DNA of 64,000 nucleotides from Zeimonas sp046347945 (GTDB lineage Bacteria; Pseudomonadota; Gammaproteobacteria; Burkholderiales; Burkholderiaceae_E): positions 62,001 through 126,000 of the forward strand of contig JAXMFB010000008.1 in NCBI GenBank assembly GCA_046347945.1, read 5' to 3'. The notes beneath the pieces were generated by a model. That model saw only the letters and a program-made list of their open reading frames with translations. It did not search any database and had not been told where the DNA came from. Below, in pieces: positions 8,229 to 17,409 of the stretch. A program made the translations under genes and the position numbers. Numbering within the stretch: the first letter of the stretch is position 1; every line of letters starts with the position of its first letter.

Positions 8229-9521
8229 TCAGTGGAACGGATGGCGCAGCAGGATCGTCTCGTCGCGATCGGGGCCGGTCGACACGATGTCGATCGGCGC
8301 GCCGGCGACCTCGGAGAGCCGCTCGAGATAGCGCTTGGCGTTGGCCGGCAGCGCCTGCCAGTCGCGCACGCCCACGGTGCTCTGCGTCCAGCCGGGCATC
8401 TCTTCGTAGACCGGCTCGCAGTCGCCGACCGCGTCGGCACCGAACGGAAGCAGGTCGAGCGTGCGCCCGCCGCTGCGATAGGCGGTGCACAGCTTCACGG
8501 TGGGCAGGCCGTCGAGCACGTCGAGCTTGGTGACGACCAGCCCCGAGATGCCATTGAGCTGGATCGAGCGCTTGAGCGCCGGTGCGTCGAACCAGCCGCA
8601 GCGGCGCGCCCTTCCGGTGACCGAGCCGAATTCCTTGCCGACCGTGGCGAGGTGCTTGCCGACCTCGTCGTGCAGTTCGGTCGGGAACGGCCCCGACCCC
8701 ACGCGCGTCGTGTAGGCCTTCACGATGCCCAGCACGTAGTGCAGCGATTGAGGCCCGACGCCCGCGCCGGCCGCCGCGTATCCGGCGACGCAGTTGCTGC
8801 TGGTCACGAACGGATAGGTGCCGTGATCGACGTCGAGCAACGCGCCCTGCGCGCCCTCGAACAGCAGCGACTCGTTGCGGGCCATCGCCTGCGCGAGCAG
8901 CGCCGGCACGTCGGCGACCATCGGCGCGATCCGCTCGCCCAGCGCCAGCGCCTCGTCGGCGACGCGCGCGCCGTCGACCGGCTGGGCGCCGAGGTAGTGC
9001 TCGAGCGTGAAGTTGTGCAGGTCGAGCACCTCGTCGAGCCGCGCGCGGAAGCGCACCGGGTCGGCCAGGTCGCGGATGCGCAGCGCGCGGCGCGCAACCT
9101 TGTCCTCGTAGGCCGGGCCGATGCCGCGGCCGGTCGTGCCGATCTTGGAGTCGCCGCGGCGCGCCTCGCGCGCCTGGTCGAGCGCGACGTGATGCGGAAG
9201 GATGAGGGCGCAGGCCTCGCTGATGCGCAGCCGGGTGCGCACCGACACGCCGGCCGCCTCGAGCTCGTCGATTTCCTGCAGCAGTGCCGACGGCGAGACG
9301 ACCACGCCGTTGCCGATGTAGCAGACGACGCCTTCGCGCAGGATTCCGGACGGAATGAGGCGCAGCACCTGCTTGCGCCCGCCGATCACCAGCGTGTGGC
9401 CGGCATTGTGGCCGCCCTGGAAACGCACGACGCCGCGCGCGGTGTCGGTCAGCCAGTCGACCACCTTGCCCTTGCCCTCGTCGCCCCACTGGGTCCCGAT
9501 GATGACCACGTTCTTTGCCAT
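8229..9521 (-). CDS. purA: Adenylosuccinate synthetase
   Basis: A 430-residue enzyme joining IMP and aspartate with GTP to give adenylosuccinate. The start of the protein shows the P-loop GTQWGDEGKGKVVDWL with the catalytic Asp, then FQGGHNAGHTLV with the catalytic His. Further motifs are GTTGRGIGPAYEDK and VTKLDVLDGL. Length and motif order are those of the family. It lies in the hisZ-purA-PRTase order common in betaproteobacteria. Confidence 0.98.
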   Translation of the reverse strand: MAKNVVIIGTQWGDEGKGKVVDWLTDTARGVVRFQGGHNAGHTLVIGGRKQVLRLIPSGILREGVVCYIGNGVVVSPSALLQEIDELEAAGVSVRTRLRISEACALILPHHVALDQAREARRGDSKIGTTGRGIGPAYEDKVARRALRIRDLADPVRFRARLDEVLDLHNFTLEHYLGAQPVDGARVADEALALGERIAPMVADVPALLAQAMARNESLLFEGAQGALLDVDHGTYPFVTSSNCVAGYAAAGAGVGPQSLHYVLGIVKAYTTRVGSGPFPTELHDEVGKHLATVGKEFGSVTGRARRCGWFDAPALKRSIQLNGISGLVVTKLDVLDGLPTVKLCTAYRSGGRTLDLLPFGADAVGDCEPVYEEMPGWTQSTVGVRDWQALPANAKRYLERLSEVAGAPIDIVSTGPDRDETILLRHPFH

Positions 9522-9562
9522 GACTCGATCTTGCCTCGATGATGTGGGTTCGGCCCGCCCGC

Positions 9563-10792
9563 TCACGCCTGGTCGAGGCGGCGCAAGCTCCAGCGGCCGG
9601 CCTGCATCACCAGTTCGCGGTCGCAGGCGAACTCCTGTTGTTCCTGCTCGTGACCGGGCAGCGCCTGGATCACGATCTCGCCGGCTGCGCGCAGCACAGC
9701 CACCTTCTCGATCAGCGCCGCGTCGTCGGACCAGGGCGCCCGGATCGCGGGCACCGGCTCGGCCACCACGCCGAGCCCCGCCAGCGCGCGCAACTCGATC
9801 GAGAACCCGGTGGCGGGCCGCGCGCGCCCGAACGCCCGGCCGACGTTGTCGTAGCGGCCGCCGCGGGCGATCGCATACGGCAGCCCCTCGACGTAGGCCG
9901 CGAACGTGATCCCGTTGTGATAGCGGTAGCCGCGCAGGTCGGCCAGGTCGACCGACAGCTCCACGGCGCGCCAACGCTGCCACAGCGGCGACGCGCACAG
10001 GCGCTCGAGTTGCTCGAGCGCCACCGCGATCGGCGCCGCCGGCGGCAGCGCGGCGCGCGCCCTGGCCAGCGGCGAACCATCGGGCGAGCCGGCCACGGCC
10101 GCCCCGGCCACATCGGCCGAGCCGGCCGCGACGCGGCCGTGCAGGCCGGGCAGCGCGCGCAGCGCCGCCTGCAGCGACGGCGACGCACCCTGCAGCCACT
10201 CGTCGAGGCCGGGCACGTCCTTGCCGCGCAGCAGCGCGTACAGCGCCTCGACGTCGCGATCGCCGCTGCCTCCATCGAGGTCGAGCAGCGCCGGCACGAT
10301 CGCCGCGTGGCACAGGTCGATGCGCACGTTCGCGACACCGGCCGAATCGAGCGAGCGCACCAGCAGCTCGATCGCCTCGAGATCGGCCTCGATGCCCGCA
10401 TGGCCGTACAGTTCCGCGCCAGCGTGGATCGGCTCGCGGGTGGCGAACAGGCCTTGCGGGCGGGTATGCAGCACCGACCCGGCGTAGCACAGGCGCGTGA
10501 TGCCTTCGCGGTTGAGCAGGTGCGCGTCGATGCGCGCGACCTGCGGCGTCAGGTCGGCGCGCACCCCCAGGGTGCGCCCCGAGAGCTGGTCGACCAGCTG
10601 GAAGGTGCGCAGGCCGAGGTCGGCCCCCGAACCGGTGAGCAGCGAATCGAGGTGCTCGATCAGCGGCGGCATCACGAGCTCGTAGCCGTACGAGCGGTAC
10701 AGGTCGAGCAGGCGCCGGCGCAGCTCCTCGATGCGGCGCGCTTCCGACGGCAGGACGTCGGCGATGTTCTCGGGCAGCAGCCAGCGCAACAT
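9563..10792 (-). CDS. hisZ: ATP phosphoribosyltransferase regulatory subunit
   Basis: A 409-residue class II aminoacyl-tRNA-synthetase paralogue that activates the short HisG in histidine biosynthesis. It opens LPENIADVLPSEARRIEELR. It has the synthetase-like motif YAGSVLHTRPQGL, but lacks the HisS anticodon domain and the histidine-specific motif. The ATG at 10792 was chosen; an in-frame GTG lies 12 bases upstream. No hisG is nearby, as is usual in betaproteobacteria, where hisZ sits between hflC and purA. Confidence 0.95.
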   Translation of the reverse strand: MLRWLLPENIADVLPSEARRIEELRRRLLDLYRSYGYELVMPPLIEHLDSLLTGSGADLGLRTFQLVDQLSGRTLGVRADLTPQVARIDAHLLNREGITRLCYAGSVLHTRPQGLFATREPIHAGAELYGHAGIEADLEAIELLVRSLDSAGVANVRIDLCHAAIVPALLDLDGGSGDRDVEALYALLRGKDVPGLDEWLQGASPSLQAALRALPGLHGRVAAGSADVAGAAVAGSPDGSPLARARAALPPAAPIAVALEQLERLCASPLWQRWRAVELSVDLADLRGYRYHNGITFAAYVEGLPYAIARGGRYDNVGRAFGRARPATGFSIELRALAGLGVVAEPVPAIRAPWSDDAALIEKVAVLRAAGEIVIQALPGHEQEQQEFACDRELVMQAGRWSLRRLDQA

Positions 10793-10910
10793 GGGCAATC
10801 TCACAGGCTCGGTCGGGAGCCGGCGCCCGGCGCGAAGCGGCGGTTGGGCGCGGTCGGCAAAACTCGTTATTGTAGGGCCTGTCGGCCCGGGCCGGGACGG
10901 CCGGCCCCGC

Positions 10911-11096
10911 TCAGGACAGCAGCAGCAGGACCGCGCCCGCCAGCGCCGAGCCGAACCCGACGAAGCGGATCTGCCCGTCGCGCAGGCGCGCCACCTGCAT
11001 GAACACTTCGCGCCAGCGAGCCGGCGCGAGCAGCGGCATCAGCCCCTCGATGACCAGCACCAGCCCGATCGCGCGCAGCCAGTCGTGAAGCGTCAC
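10911..11096 (-). CDS. DUF2065 small membrane protein (YjeT-like)
   Basis: A 61-residue protein with two hydrophobic segments flanking a basic loop (APARWREVFMQVARL). It matches the DUF2065/YjeT family, encoded next to hflC or purA in many proteobacteria. The function is unknown; the position suggests a link to the HflKC complex. The start is the ATG at 11096, 19 bases after hflC. Confidence 0.9.
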   Translation of the reverse strand: MTLHDWLRAIGLVLVIEGLMPLLAPARWREVFMQVARLRDGQIRFVGFGSALAGAVLLLLS

Positions 11097-11115
11097 GTCG
11101 AGCGTCTCCGCGCGC

Positions 11116-11994
11116 TCAGCGCGCCCGGTCGCCCGGCGCCTTGAAGTAGCGGAAGAAGTCGGACGAGGGGTCGACGACCATCAGGTCGCTGCGGGTGCGG
11201 AACGACGCACGATACGCCTCGAGGCTGCGATAGAAGCTCGCGAACTCCGGGTTCTGGCCGAACGCCGCAGCGAACAGCCCGGCGGACTTCGCGTCGCCTT
11301 CGCCCTTGATGCGCTGGGCGTCGCGATAGGCCTCGGCCAGGATGACCTCGCGCTGCCGGTCGGCGTCGGCCCGGATCTTCTCGGACTCGGCCGCGCCGGT
11401 GGCGCGCCGCTCGTTGGCGACCTGCTTGCGCTCGGACTCCATCCGCGCGAACACGCGCTCGGAGACCTCGGGGGCGAAGTCGACCCGCTTCAGGCGCACG
11501 TCGATGATCTCGGCGCCGATCTGCCGCGAGTCCTCGTCGACCTTGGCGCGGACGTTCTCGACCACCTTCTCGCGCTCGCCCGAGATCATGTCGGCAACGG
11601 TACGCCGCGCGACCTCGTTGTTCAGCGCGTCGCGCAGGCTGCGGTTGATGCGGTCGACCGCGACCTGCTCGCTGCCCGACACCGAGCGGATGAACGCCCG
11701 GGGGTCGATGATGCGCCACTTCACGAACGTGTCGATCATCACGTTGAGTTTCTCGGACGTGATGAAGCGGTCGCTCTCGGCGGTGTCGATCGTGAGGATG
11801 CGCTTGTCGTAGTAGACGACGTTCTGGAACGGCGGCGGCAGCTTGAAGTACAGGCCCGGCTTGTCGATCACCTGGCGGATCTCGCCGAGTGCGTAGACGA
11901 CCGCGAACTGTCGCTGGTCGACGATGAACACGCAGGACATGAACACCACCAGCGCAACCAGCGCGCCGATCAGCGTGGGGACGATCTTGTTCAT
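11116..11994 (-). CDS. hflC: HflC, SPFH-domain subunit of the FtsH modulator
   Basis: A 292-residue inner-membrane protein with one N-terminal membrane segment (TLIGALVALVVFMSCVFIV), a periplasmic SPFH domain (YALGEIRQVIDKPGLYFKLP), and a long helical region (ERVFARMESERKQVANERRA). With HflK it forms the large cage that regulates the FtsH protease. The gene follows hflK after 21 bases, and length and order agree with other betaproteobacteria. Confidence 0.97.
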   Translation of the reverse strand: MNKIVPTLIGALVALVVFMSCVFIVDQRQFAVVYALGEIRQVIDKPGLYFKLPPPFQNVVYYDKRILTIDTAESDRFITSEKLNVMIDTFVKWRIIDPRAFIRSVSGSEQVAVDRINRSLRDALNNEVARRTVADMISGEREKVVENVRAKVDEDSRQIGAEIIDVRLKRVDFAPEVSERVFARMESERKQVANERRATGAAESEKIRADADRQREVILAEAYRDAQRIKGEGDAKSAGLFAAAFGQNPEFASFYRSLEAYRASFRTRSDLMVVDPSSDFFRYFKAPGDRAR

Positions 11995-12015
11995 CTCTGG
12001 CTCCGGTCGGTCGCG

Positions 12016-13269
12016 TCAGCGGCTGTCGCGCTCGCGGCTTCGCAAGCCGTTGGCGCGACTGGTGGCCGGCGTCTCGGCAGCCGGAGGCGTCGTGGCCGCA
12101 GGGGCGGACTGGGAGCCGCGCGCGGTGTCCGCGGCGGACTGCTGGATCAGGCGGTCGAGCGGCAGGTACAGCAGGTTGCCGCCGGCGCGCGAGTCGAGGT
12201 AGACCTTGCTCGTGTTGGCGAAGATCTCCTGCATCGTCTCGATGTACATGCGATCGCGCGTGACCTGCGGCGCCTTGGCGTACTCGGCGAGCACCTGGCG
12301 GAAGCGGCTCGTGTCGCCCTCGGCCGACGCGACGACGCGCTGGCGGTAGCCGTCGGCCTCCTGCATCAGCCGCGCGGCCGTGCCGCGCGCCTTCGGGATG
12401 ACGTCGTTGGCGTAGGCGCGGCCCTCGTTGATCAGGCGCTCGCGGTCCTGCGCCGCCTTGTTGGCGTCCTCGAACGCGGCCTGCACCTGCTCGGGCGGCT
12501 GCACCTGCTGGATGGTCACGTCGACGATCGAGATGCCCGCCTTGTAGCGATCGACCAGCCCCTGGATCATCTTGCGCGCGCCCTGGGCGACCTGCTCCTT
12601 CTCTTCGTAGAGCACCTGGTCGACGCCGGTGCGCCCGACCACCTCGCGCATGGCGGTTTCGGCGGCCTGCCGGACGATTTCCTCGGGCACCGGGCCGAAG
12701 TCGTTGTTGAACAGGTAGTCCTTGGCGTCGCCGATCCGGTACTGCACCGTGAACTGCATGTCGACGATGCTCTGGTCCTGCGTGAGCATCAGCGACTCGC
12801 GCAGCGTCTTGTTGCGCACGCCGTTGCGATAGCCCACCTCGACGGTGCGCAGCTGCTGCACGTTGACGATCTCGTTGCTCTCGATCGGGTACGGCATGCG
12901 CCACGTGAATCCGGCCCGGTCGATCATGTGCTTGTACTCGCCGAAGCGAAGCACCACCGACGCCTGGCCTTCCTGGACGATGTAGAAGCCGCTGGCCAGC
13001 CACAGCAGCAGCGCGACCAGCGCCAGCAGCCCGATGCCGGCGCCCGCGCCTTTCAACGACGGGCCTTCGCGGTCGCCGCCGCCGGGCGGACGCCCGCCCC
13101 CGCGCCGGAACATGCCTCCGAGGCGGCGATTGAAATCGCGCCAGAGCTCGTCGAGGTCGGGGGGGCCGTCGCTGTTGGGCCGCTGCGGCGGGCGCTGATC
13201 GCCACCGCCGCCACCGCGCCCCCAGCCGGGATCGTTGAGCGAAAAGATCGAGCGGACTGACTTCCACAT
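12016..13269 (-). CDS. hflK: HflK, SPFH-domain subunit of the FtsH modulator
   Basis: A 417-residue partner of HflC. A Gly/Pro/Arg-rich cytoplasmic N-terminus (about 65 residues) precedes one membrane segment (GIGLLALVALLLWLASGFYIV) and the SPFH domain (VVLRFGEYKHMIDRAGFTWRMP). The C-terminal helical part contains FEDANKAAQDRERLINEGRA. The poly-Gly/Pro N-terminus is typical of HflK. It lies 30 bases downstream of hflX, as in the classical hfl operon. Confidence 0.97.
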   Translation of the reverse strand: MWKSVRSIFSLNDPGWGRGGGGGDQRPPQRPNSDGPPDLDELWRDFNRRLGGMFRRGGGRPPGGGDREGPSLKGAGAGIGLLALVALLLWLASGFYIVQEGQASVVLRFGEYKHMIDRAGFTWRMPYPIESNEIVNVQQLRTVEVGYRNGVRNKTLRESLMLTQDQSIVDMQFTVQYRIGDAKDYLFNNDFGPVPEEIVRQAAETAMREVVGRTGVDQVLYEEKEQVAQGARKMIQGLVDRYKAGISIVDVTIQQVQPPEQVQAAFEDANKAAQDRERLINEGRAYANDVIPKARGTAARLMQEADGYRQRVVASAEGDTSRFRQVLAEYAKAPQVTRDRMYIETMQEIFANTSKVYLDSRAGGNLLYLPLDRLIQQSAADTARGSQSAPAATTPPAAETPATSRANGLRSRERDSR

Positions 13270-13299
13270 GGTCGGGGAACGGACAAGGAGAGGATGGGT

Positions 13300-14499
13300 T
13301 CAGGCAGCCCGATGCACGGGGTTCTCGCGAGGGGCGGCTGCGTCGGGGGCGACATCGGCCGGGCCGGCTTCGGGTGCTTCGGCCGCCCCGTGCCGCCGCG
13401 CCTCGCGCCAGACGGCCACCTGCTGGTCGATCGCCTTCCGGAGCAGGTCGAGCCCTGCACCGGTGGCCGCGCTCGTCCAGACGCGGTCGATCCTACCATA
13501 GCGATCCAGCGCGACTTCGGGCACCCGTCCGGTGCGGTCGATCTTGTTGTGGACGAGGATGCGCGGCACGTCGCCGGCGCCGATCTCGTCGAGGACCCGA
13601 TCCACCTGCGCGATCTGCTCGTCGCGGTCGGGCGCCGATGCGTCGACCACGTGCAGGAGCAGGTCGGCCTGTGCGGTCTCCTCGAGCGTCGCGGTGAACG
13701 CCTCGACGAGCTGGTGCGGCAGGTCGCGCACGAAACCCACGGTGTCCGAGACGACCGCCTCGGCACCGGACGGCAGCCGCAGGCGCCGCGTCAGCGTGTC
13801 CAGCGTCGCGAACAACTGGTCGGCGGCATACGTGCCGGCGCCGGTCAGCGCGTTGAACAGCGTCGACTTGCCCGCGTTGGTGTAGCCGACGATCGAGACG
13901 GTGAAGGCGGGGCGGCGATCGCGCGCGCGCCGACGCGTCCGGCGCTGCTTGCGCAACTGCTCGAGTTGCACACGCAGCCGCTTGACCCGGATCGACAGCA
14001 TCCGGCGGTCGAGCTCGAGCTGCGTCTCGCCCGGGCCGCCGCGAACGCCGATGCCGCCTCGCTGCCGCTCGAGGTGGGTCCAGCCCCGCACCAGTCGGGC
14101 CGACAGGTGCTCGAGCCTGGCCAGCTCGACCTGCAGCTTGCCCTCGTGGCTGCGCGCCCGGCGCGCGAAGATGTCCAGAATCAGCTCGGTGCGATCCATC
14201 ACCGGCAGATCCCACAGGCGGGTCAGGTTGCGCTGCTGGATCGGAGACAGTTCGTGATCGAAGAGCACCAGCGCGGCACCGGTCTCCACCAGCCGGGCGC
14301 CGATCTCCTCGGCCTTGCCCGAGCCGATGAACAGCGCGGCGTCGGGACGGGAACGACGCACCGTGATCCTGTCCACGGGTGACAGGCCGGCGGATACGGC
14401 GAGGGCCGCGAGTTCGTCGAGCGAGTCGTCGGAGCGGGCGGCGCCGCTGAACGCGACGCCGACGAGAACGCAGGAAACGGGCTTGTCTGGAGCGTTCAG
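13300..14499 (-). CDS. hflX: Ribosome-associated GTPase HflX
   Basis: An Obg/HflX-family GTPase of about 399 residues that splits stalled 70S ribosomes. The N-terminal HflX domain shows FIGSGKAEEIG and ARSHEGKLQVELARLEHLS. The G domain has VGYTNAGKSTLFNAL (G1), SDTVGFVRDLPHQL (G3) and VHNKID (G4). No ATG, GTG or TTG fits the conserved N-terminus. The only sensible start is CTG at 14499, which overlaps the hfq stop as CTGA and is preceded by AGAAGG nine bases upstream. An extra glycine occurs in GVRGGPGETQ, where most homologues have GLRGPGETQ. Confidence 0.92.
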   Translation of the reverse strand: MNAPDKPVSCVLVGVAFSGAARSDDSLDELAALAVSAGLSPVDRITVRRSRPDAALFIGSGKAEEIGARLVETGAALVLFDHELSPIQQRNLTRLWDLPVMDRTELILDIFARRARSHEGKLQVELARLEHLSARLVRGWTHLERQRGGIGVRGGPGETQLELDRRMLSIRVKRLRVQLEQLRKQRRTRRRARDRRPAFTVSIVGYTNAGKSTLFNALTGAGTYAADQLFATLDTLTRRLRLPSGAEAVVSDTVGFVRDLPHQLVEAFTATLEETAQADLLLHVVDASAPDRDEQIAQVDRVLDEIGAGDVPRILVHNKIDRTGRVPEVALDRYGRIDRVWTSAATGAGLDLLRKAIDQQVAVWREARRHGAAEAPEAGPADVAPDAAAPRENPVHRAA

Positions 14500-14732
14500 G
14501 TTTCTGGACCTTCTTGATGGAAGTTCACGGCGCGACCCGGCACGACCGTCGAGATCGCATGCTTGTAGACCATCTGCGTCACCGTGTTGCGCAACAGCAC
14601 GACGTACTGGTCGAACGATTCGATCTGGCCTTGCAGCTTGATGCCGTTGACCAGATAGATGGATACCGGAACGTGCTCCTTGCGCAGGAGGTTCAGGAAC
14701 GGGTCTTGTAGCAGCTGCCCTTTGTTGCTCAT
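14496..14732 (-). CDS. hfq: RNA chaperone Hfq
   Basis: A 78-residue Sm-like protein that forms hexameric rings and pairs small RNAs with mRNAs. Sm1 (FLNLLRKEHVPVSIYLVNGI) and Sm2 (YKHAISTVVPGR) are intact, including the proximal-face QDPFLN and the YKHA motif. The start ATG at 14732 has GGAG five bases upstream. It is the first gene of the hfq-hflX-hflK-hflC block and lies 122 bases after der. Its 3' end overlaps the proposed CTG start of hflX by four bases. Confidence 0.99.
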   Translation of the reverse strand: MSNKGQLLQDPFLNLLRKEHVPVSIYLVNGIKLQGQIESFDQYVVLLRNTVTQMVYKHAISTVVPGRAVNFHQEGPET

Positions 14733-14854
14733 GGCGACTCCGGTTGTTGTGGTTTGGTCGGCCGGGGGTCTTTGCCCGCCTCGGCAACTCTATCGCAATT
14801 TGAGGGCGACCGTCGCCGATTCAAGACCGGGCCCGCAGCGGCCCCGGACGGGCC

Positions 14855-16249
14855 TCAATCGCGCGGCGCGTACGGGTTGGCCGCGGAGCGGAACTCGATT
14901 CGCAGCGGCGTGCCGAGCAGGCCGAAGCGCTCGCGGAACCAGGACTCGAGGTACCGCCGATACGCGTCGGGCACGCTGTCGAGTGAGGTACCGTGGATCA
15001 CGACGATCGGCGGATTCTGCCCGCCCTGATGCGCGTAGCGCAGTTTCGGCCGGATCGGGCCGCGGCGCGGCGGCGCCTGCCGCTCGACCGCCTCGTGCAA
15101 TGCACGGGTGAGCCTGGGCGTCGACAGCTTGCTCATCGCCGCCGCATAGGCCTCGTCGACCGAGCGCATCAGCGCACCGATCCCGAATCCTTCGCGCGCC
15201 GAGATGAAGTGCAGCCTGGCGAAGCGCAGGAAGTAGAGCTTGCGGTCCAGGTCGGACTTGATGCGCTGTCGCGCCGCGGCGTCGGCCTGGTCCCACTTGT
15301 TGACGCCCAGCACCAGCGCGCGGCCCGCCTCGACGATGTATCCGGCGATCGTGGCGTCCTGGTCGGACACCTGCTCGCCCGCGTCGAGCAGCAGCACGCA
15401 GACGTTGCAGTCCTCGATCGCCTGCAACGTCTTGACCACCGAGAACTTCTCGACCGTGTCGGTCACCTTGCCGCGGCGGCGCAGCCCGGCCGTGTCGATC
15501 AGCGTGTAGGGCCGGCCCGCACGCTCGAAATCGACCGCCACCGCGTCGCGGGTGGTCCCGGGCTGGTCGAAGGCGATCAGCCGCTCCTCGCCGAGCAGCG
15601 TGTTGATCAGCGTGGACTTTCCCGCGTTGGGGCGGCCGACGACCGCGACCTTCACGCGTCGCGGCCCCGCCTCGCCCGCCGGCGCGGCCTCCCGGGCTTC
15701 TCCGGCCCCCCCGGCCTCTCGCGCCTCGTCGGCCTGCGCCGGCGCAACCGGCTCGAACGGGGCGAGTGCGGTCTCGACGAGCTCGCGCACGCCGTCGCCG
15801 TGGGCCGCCGAGATCGGCTGCGGCTCGCCCAGCCCGAGCGCGTGGAACTCGGCGGCAACCTGCTCGCGCGGCATGCCCTCGGTCTTGTTGACGGCCAGGA
15901 GCACGCGCTGCGCGGTGCGGCGCAACTCGGCTGCGATCTCCTGGTCGCGCGGCGACATCCCCTCGCGTCCGTCGACGACGAACACGACGACGTCGGCCTC
16001 GATCACCGCCTGCCGCGTCTGCCGCGCCATCTCCGCGGCGATGCCGGTCTTCGCCACCGGCTCGAAGCCGCCGCTGTCGATCACGATGAAGGGGTGCTCG
16101 CCCAGGCGTCCGCGCCCGTATTGGCGGTCGCGCGTCAGGCCGGGCACGTCGGCCACCAGCGCCGTGCGGCTGCGCGTGAGCCGGTTGAACAGCGTCGACT
16201 TGCCGACGTTGGGCCGGCCGACCAGCGCCAGCACCGGCAAGCGCGCCAT
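14855..16249 (-). CDS. der: Ribosome-assembly GTPase Der (EngA)
   Basis: A 464-residue protein with two tandem G domains and a C-terminal KH-like domain, needed for 50S maturation. The first domain has GRPNVGKSTLFNRL and DSGGF; the second has GRPNAGKSTLINTL, DTAGLRRRGK and NKWD. The first-domain G4 is NKTEG, as usual for Der. An Ala/Glu/Gly-rich linker of about 30 residues separates the domains. It lies five bases after bamB. Confidence 0.98.
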   Translation of the reverse strand: MARLPVLALVGRPNVGKSTLFNRLTRSRTALVADVPGLTRDRQYGRGRLGEHPFIVIDSGGFEPVAKTGIAAEMARQTRQAVIEADVVVFVVDGREGMSPRDQEIAAELRRTAQRVLLAVNKTEGMPREQVAAEFHALGLGEPQPISAAHGDGVRELVETALAPFEPVAPAQADEAREAGGAGEAREAAPAGEAGPRRVKVAVVGRPNAGKSTLINTLLGEERLIAFDQPGTTRDAVAVDFERAGRPYTLIDTAGLRRRGKVTDTVEKFSVVKTLQAIEDCNVCVLLLDAGEQVSDQDATIAGYIVEAGRALVLGVNKWDQADAAARQRIKSDLDRKLYFLRFARLHFISAREGFGIGALMRSVDEAYAAAMSKLSTPRLTRALHEAVERQAPPRRGPIRPKLRYAHQGGQNPPIVVIHGTSLDSVPDAYRRYLESWFRERFGLLGTPLRIEFRSAANPYAPRD

Positions 16250-16254
16250 GGCGG

Positions 16255-17409
16255 CTAGTCCACACCGAGCGCGTACAGCGCGCCGGCGCTCGTCTGCACG
16301 ACGCCCAGGCCCGAAGCCGCGACCGGCGACGCGACGATCGCCGAGCCATCGGTCGTCAACCGCGCCGCGATGGCGCCGTCGTCGCGCGCCAGGCCGTGGA
16401 CCAGCCCGGTGCTGTCGCCGAGCAGCACGAATCGCGGCATCAGCAGCGGAGCGGCAAGTCCGCGCCGACGCAGCTTGTCCTGCCGCCAGACGCTTGCGCC
16501 GCTGCGCGAAAAAGCATGCACGTCGCCGCGTTCGTCGGGCACGACTACCAGGCTGGCGTCGAGGTCCAGTCCCGACGGCGACGACAGGTCGCGCGCCCAG
16601 CGCGCCCGACCCGTCGATGCGTCGAAGCACCCGACTCGGCCCTGGAACGTCGCGGCACAGATCTCGCGACCACTCAACAGCGGCGAACCGACCACGTCGG
16701 CGATGCGCTCGATCTCGTTGGAGCCGCGCGGGATCGCGACTGCGGCCTCCCAGTGCATCGCACCGGTCTCGAGCGACAGCGATACCAGCCGGCCGCCGGG
16801 AAGCCCGACGTAGGCCGAGCCGGTGTCCATCGCGATCAGCGAGGTCTGCCGAAGCACCAGCGGCGGGTTCTGCCGCTGGAAGGTCCAGCGTCGCTTGCCG
16901 GTGTCGGTCTCGAACGCGGCGACCCGGTTGTCGCTGGTGCGCACCAGCACCAGGCCGAGTGCGACGCTCGGAACGGTGACCACTTCGGCGCCGGTCTGCA
17001 CGCTCCACTTCGGCCGGCCGTCGCGGTCGAGCGCGATCAGCGAGCCATCCAGCCCGGCCACCACCACGGTCTCGCCGTCGCTGCCCACGCCGGTGATCAG
17101 CGGTTGCCCGGCGTTCGAGCGCCACTGCACCCTTCCGCTGGCCGGGTCGACGCGCACGACCGTGCCGTCGCGCGCGGCGGCGAACAGGCTGCCGCCGGCC
17201 ACCACCGGCTGGAAGCCTACGCCGGCCCCCGGAAGGGGCAGCGACCAGGCGACGCGCGCGTTCGCCGGCGCAGTGACAGGGGGCAGTTCGGGCAGCGGCG
17301 GCTTCGAGGCCGACCAGGGCCAGATGCCGCAGCCGCCGAGCGAGGCCAGCGCCACGGCGCCGGCCAGCAGGAGCGCGCGGCGACGCGCCGGAACGTTGGC
17401 CGGGCTCAT
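16255..17409 (-). CDS. bamB: Outer membrane assembly lipoprotein BamB
   Basis: A 384-residue outer-membrane lipoprotein of the BAM complex. The N-terminus has a signal sequence with lipobox LGGC, giving a lipidated Cys near residue 27. The rest is an eight-bladed beta-propeller with PQQ-like repeats such as GTVVRVDPASGRVQWRS, GSLIALDRDGRPKWSV and GRVGCFDASTGRARWAR. It overlaps the yfgM stop by four bases (ATGA) and precedes der, the standard gammaproteobacterial and betaproteobacterial order. Confidence 0.96.
   Translation of the reverse strand: MSPANVPARRRALLLAGAVALASLGGCGIWPWSASKPPLPELPPVTAPANARVAWSLPLPGAGVGFQPVVAGGSLFAAARDGTVVRVDPASGRVQWRSNAGQPLITGVGSDGETVVVAGLDGSLIALDRDGRPKWSVQTGAEVVTVPSVALGLVLVRTSDNRVAAFETDTGKRRWTFQRQNPPLVLRQTSLIAMDTGSAYVGLPGGRLVSLSLETGAMHWEAAVAIPRGSNEIERIADVVGSPLLSGREICAATFQGRVGCFDASTGRARWARDLSSPSGLDLDASLVVVPDERGDVHAFSRSGASVWRQDKLRRRGLAAPLLMPRFVLLGDSTGLVHGLARDDGAIAARLTTDGSAIVASPVAASGLGVVQTSAGALYALGVD

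Noticed and set aside
13300..14787. Fusion of hflX with an upstream in-frame extension through hfq
   Set aside because: The frame stays open through hfq by composition only; the hfq product is in another frame and fully conserved, and the extension has no homology-like features.
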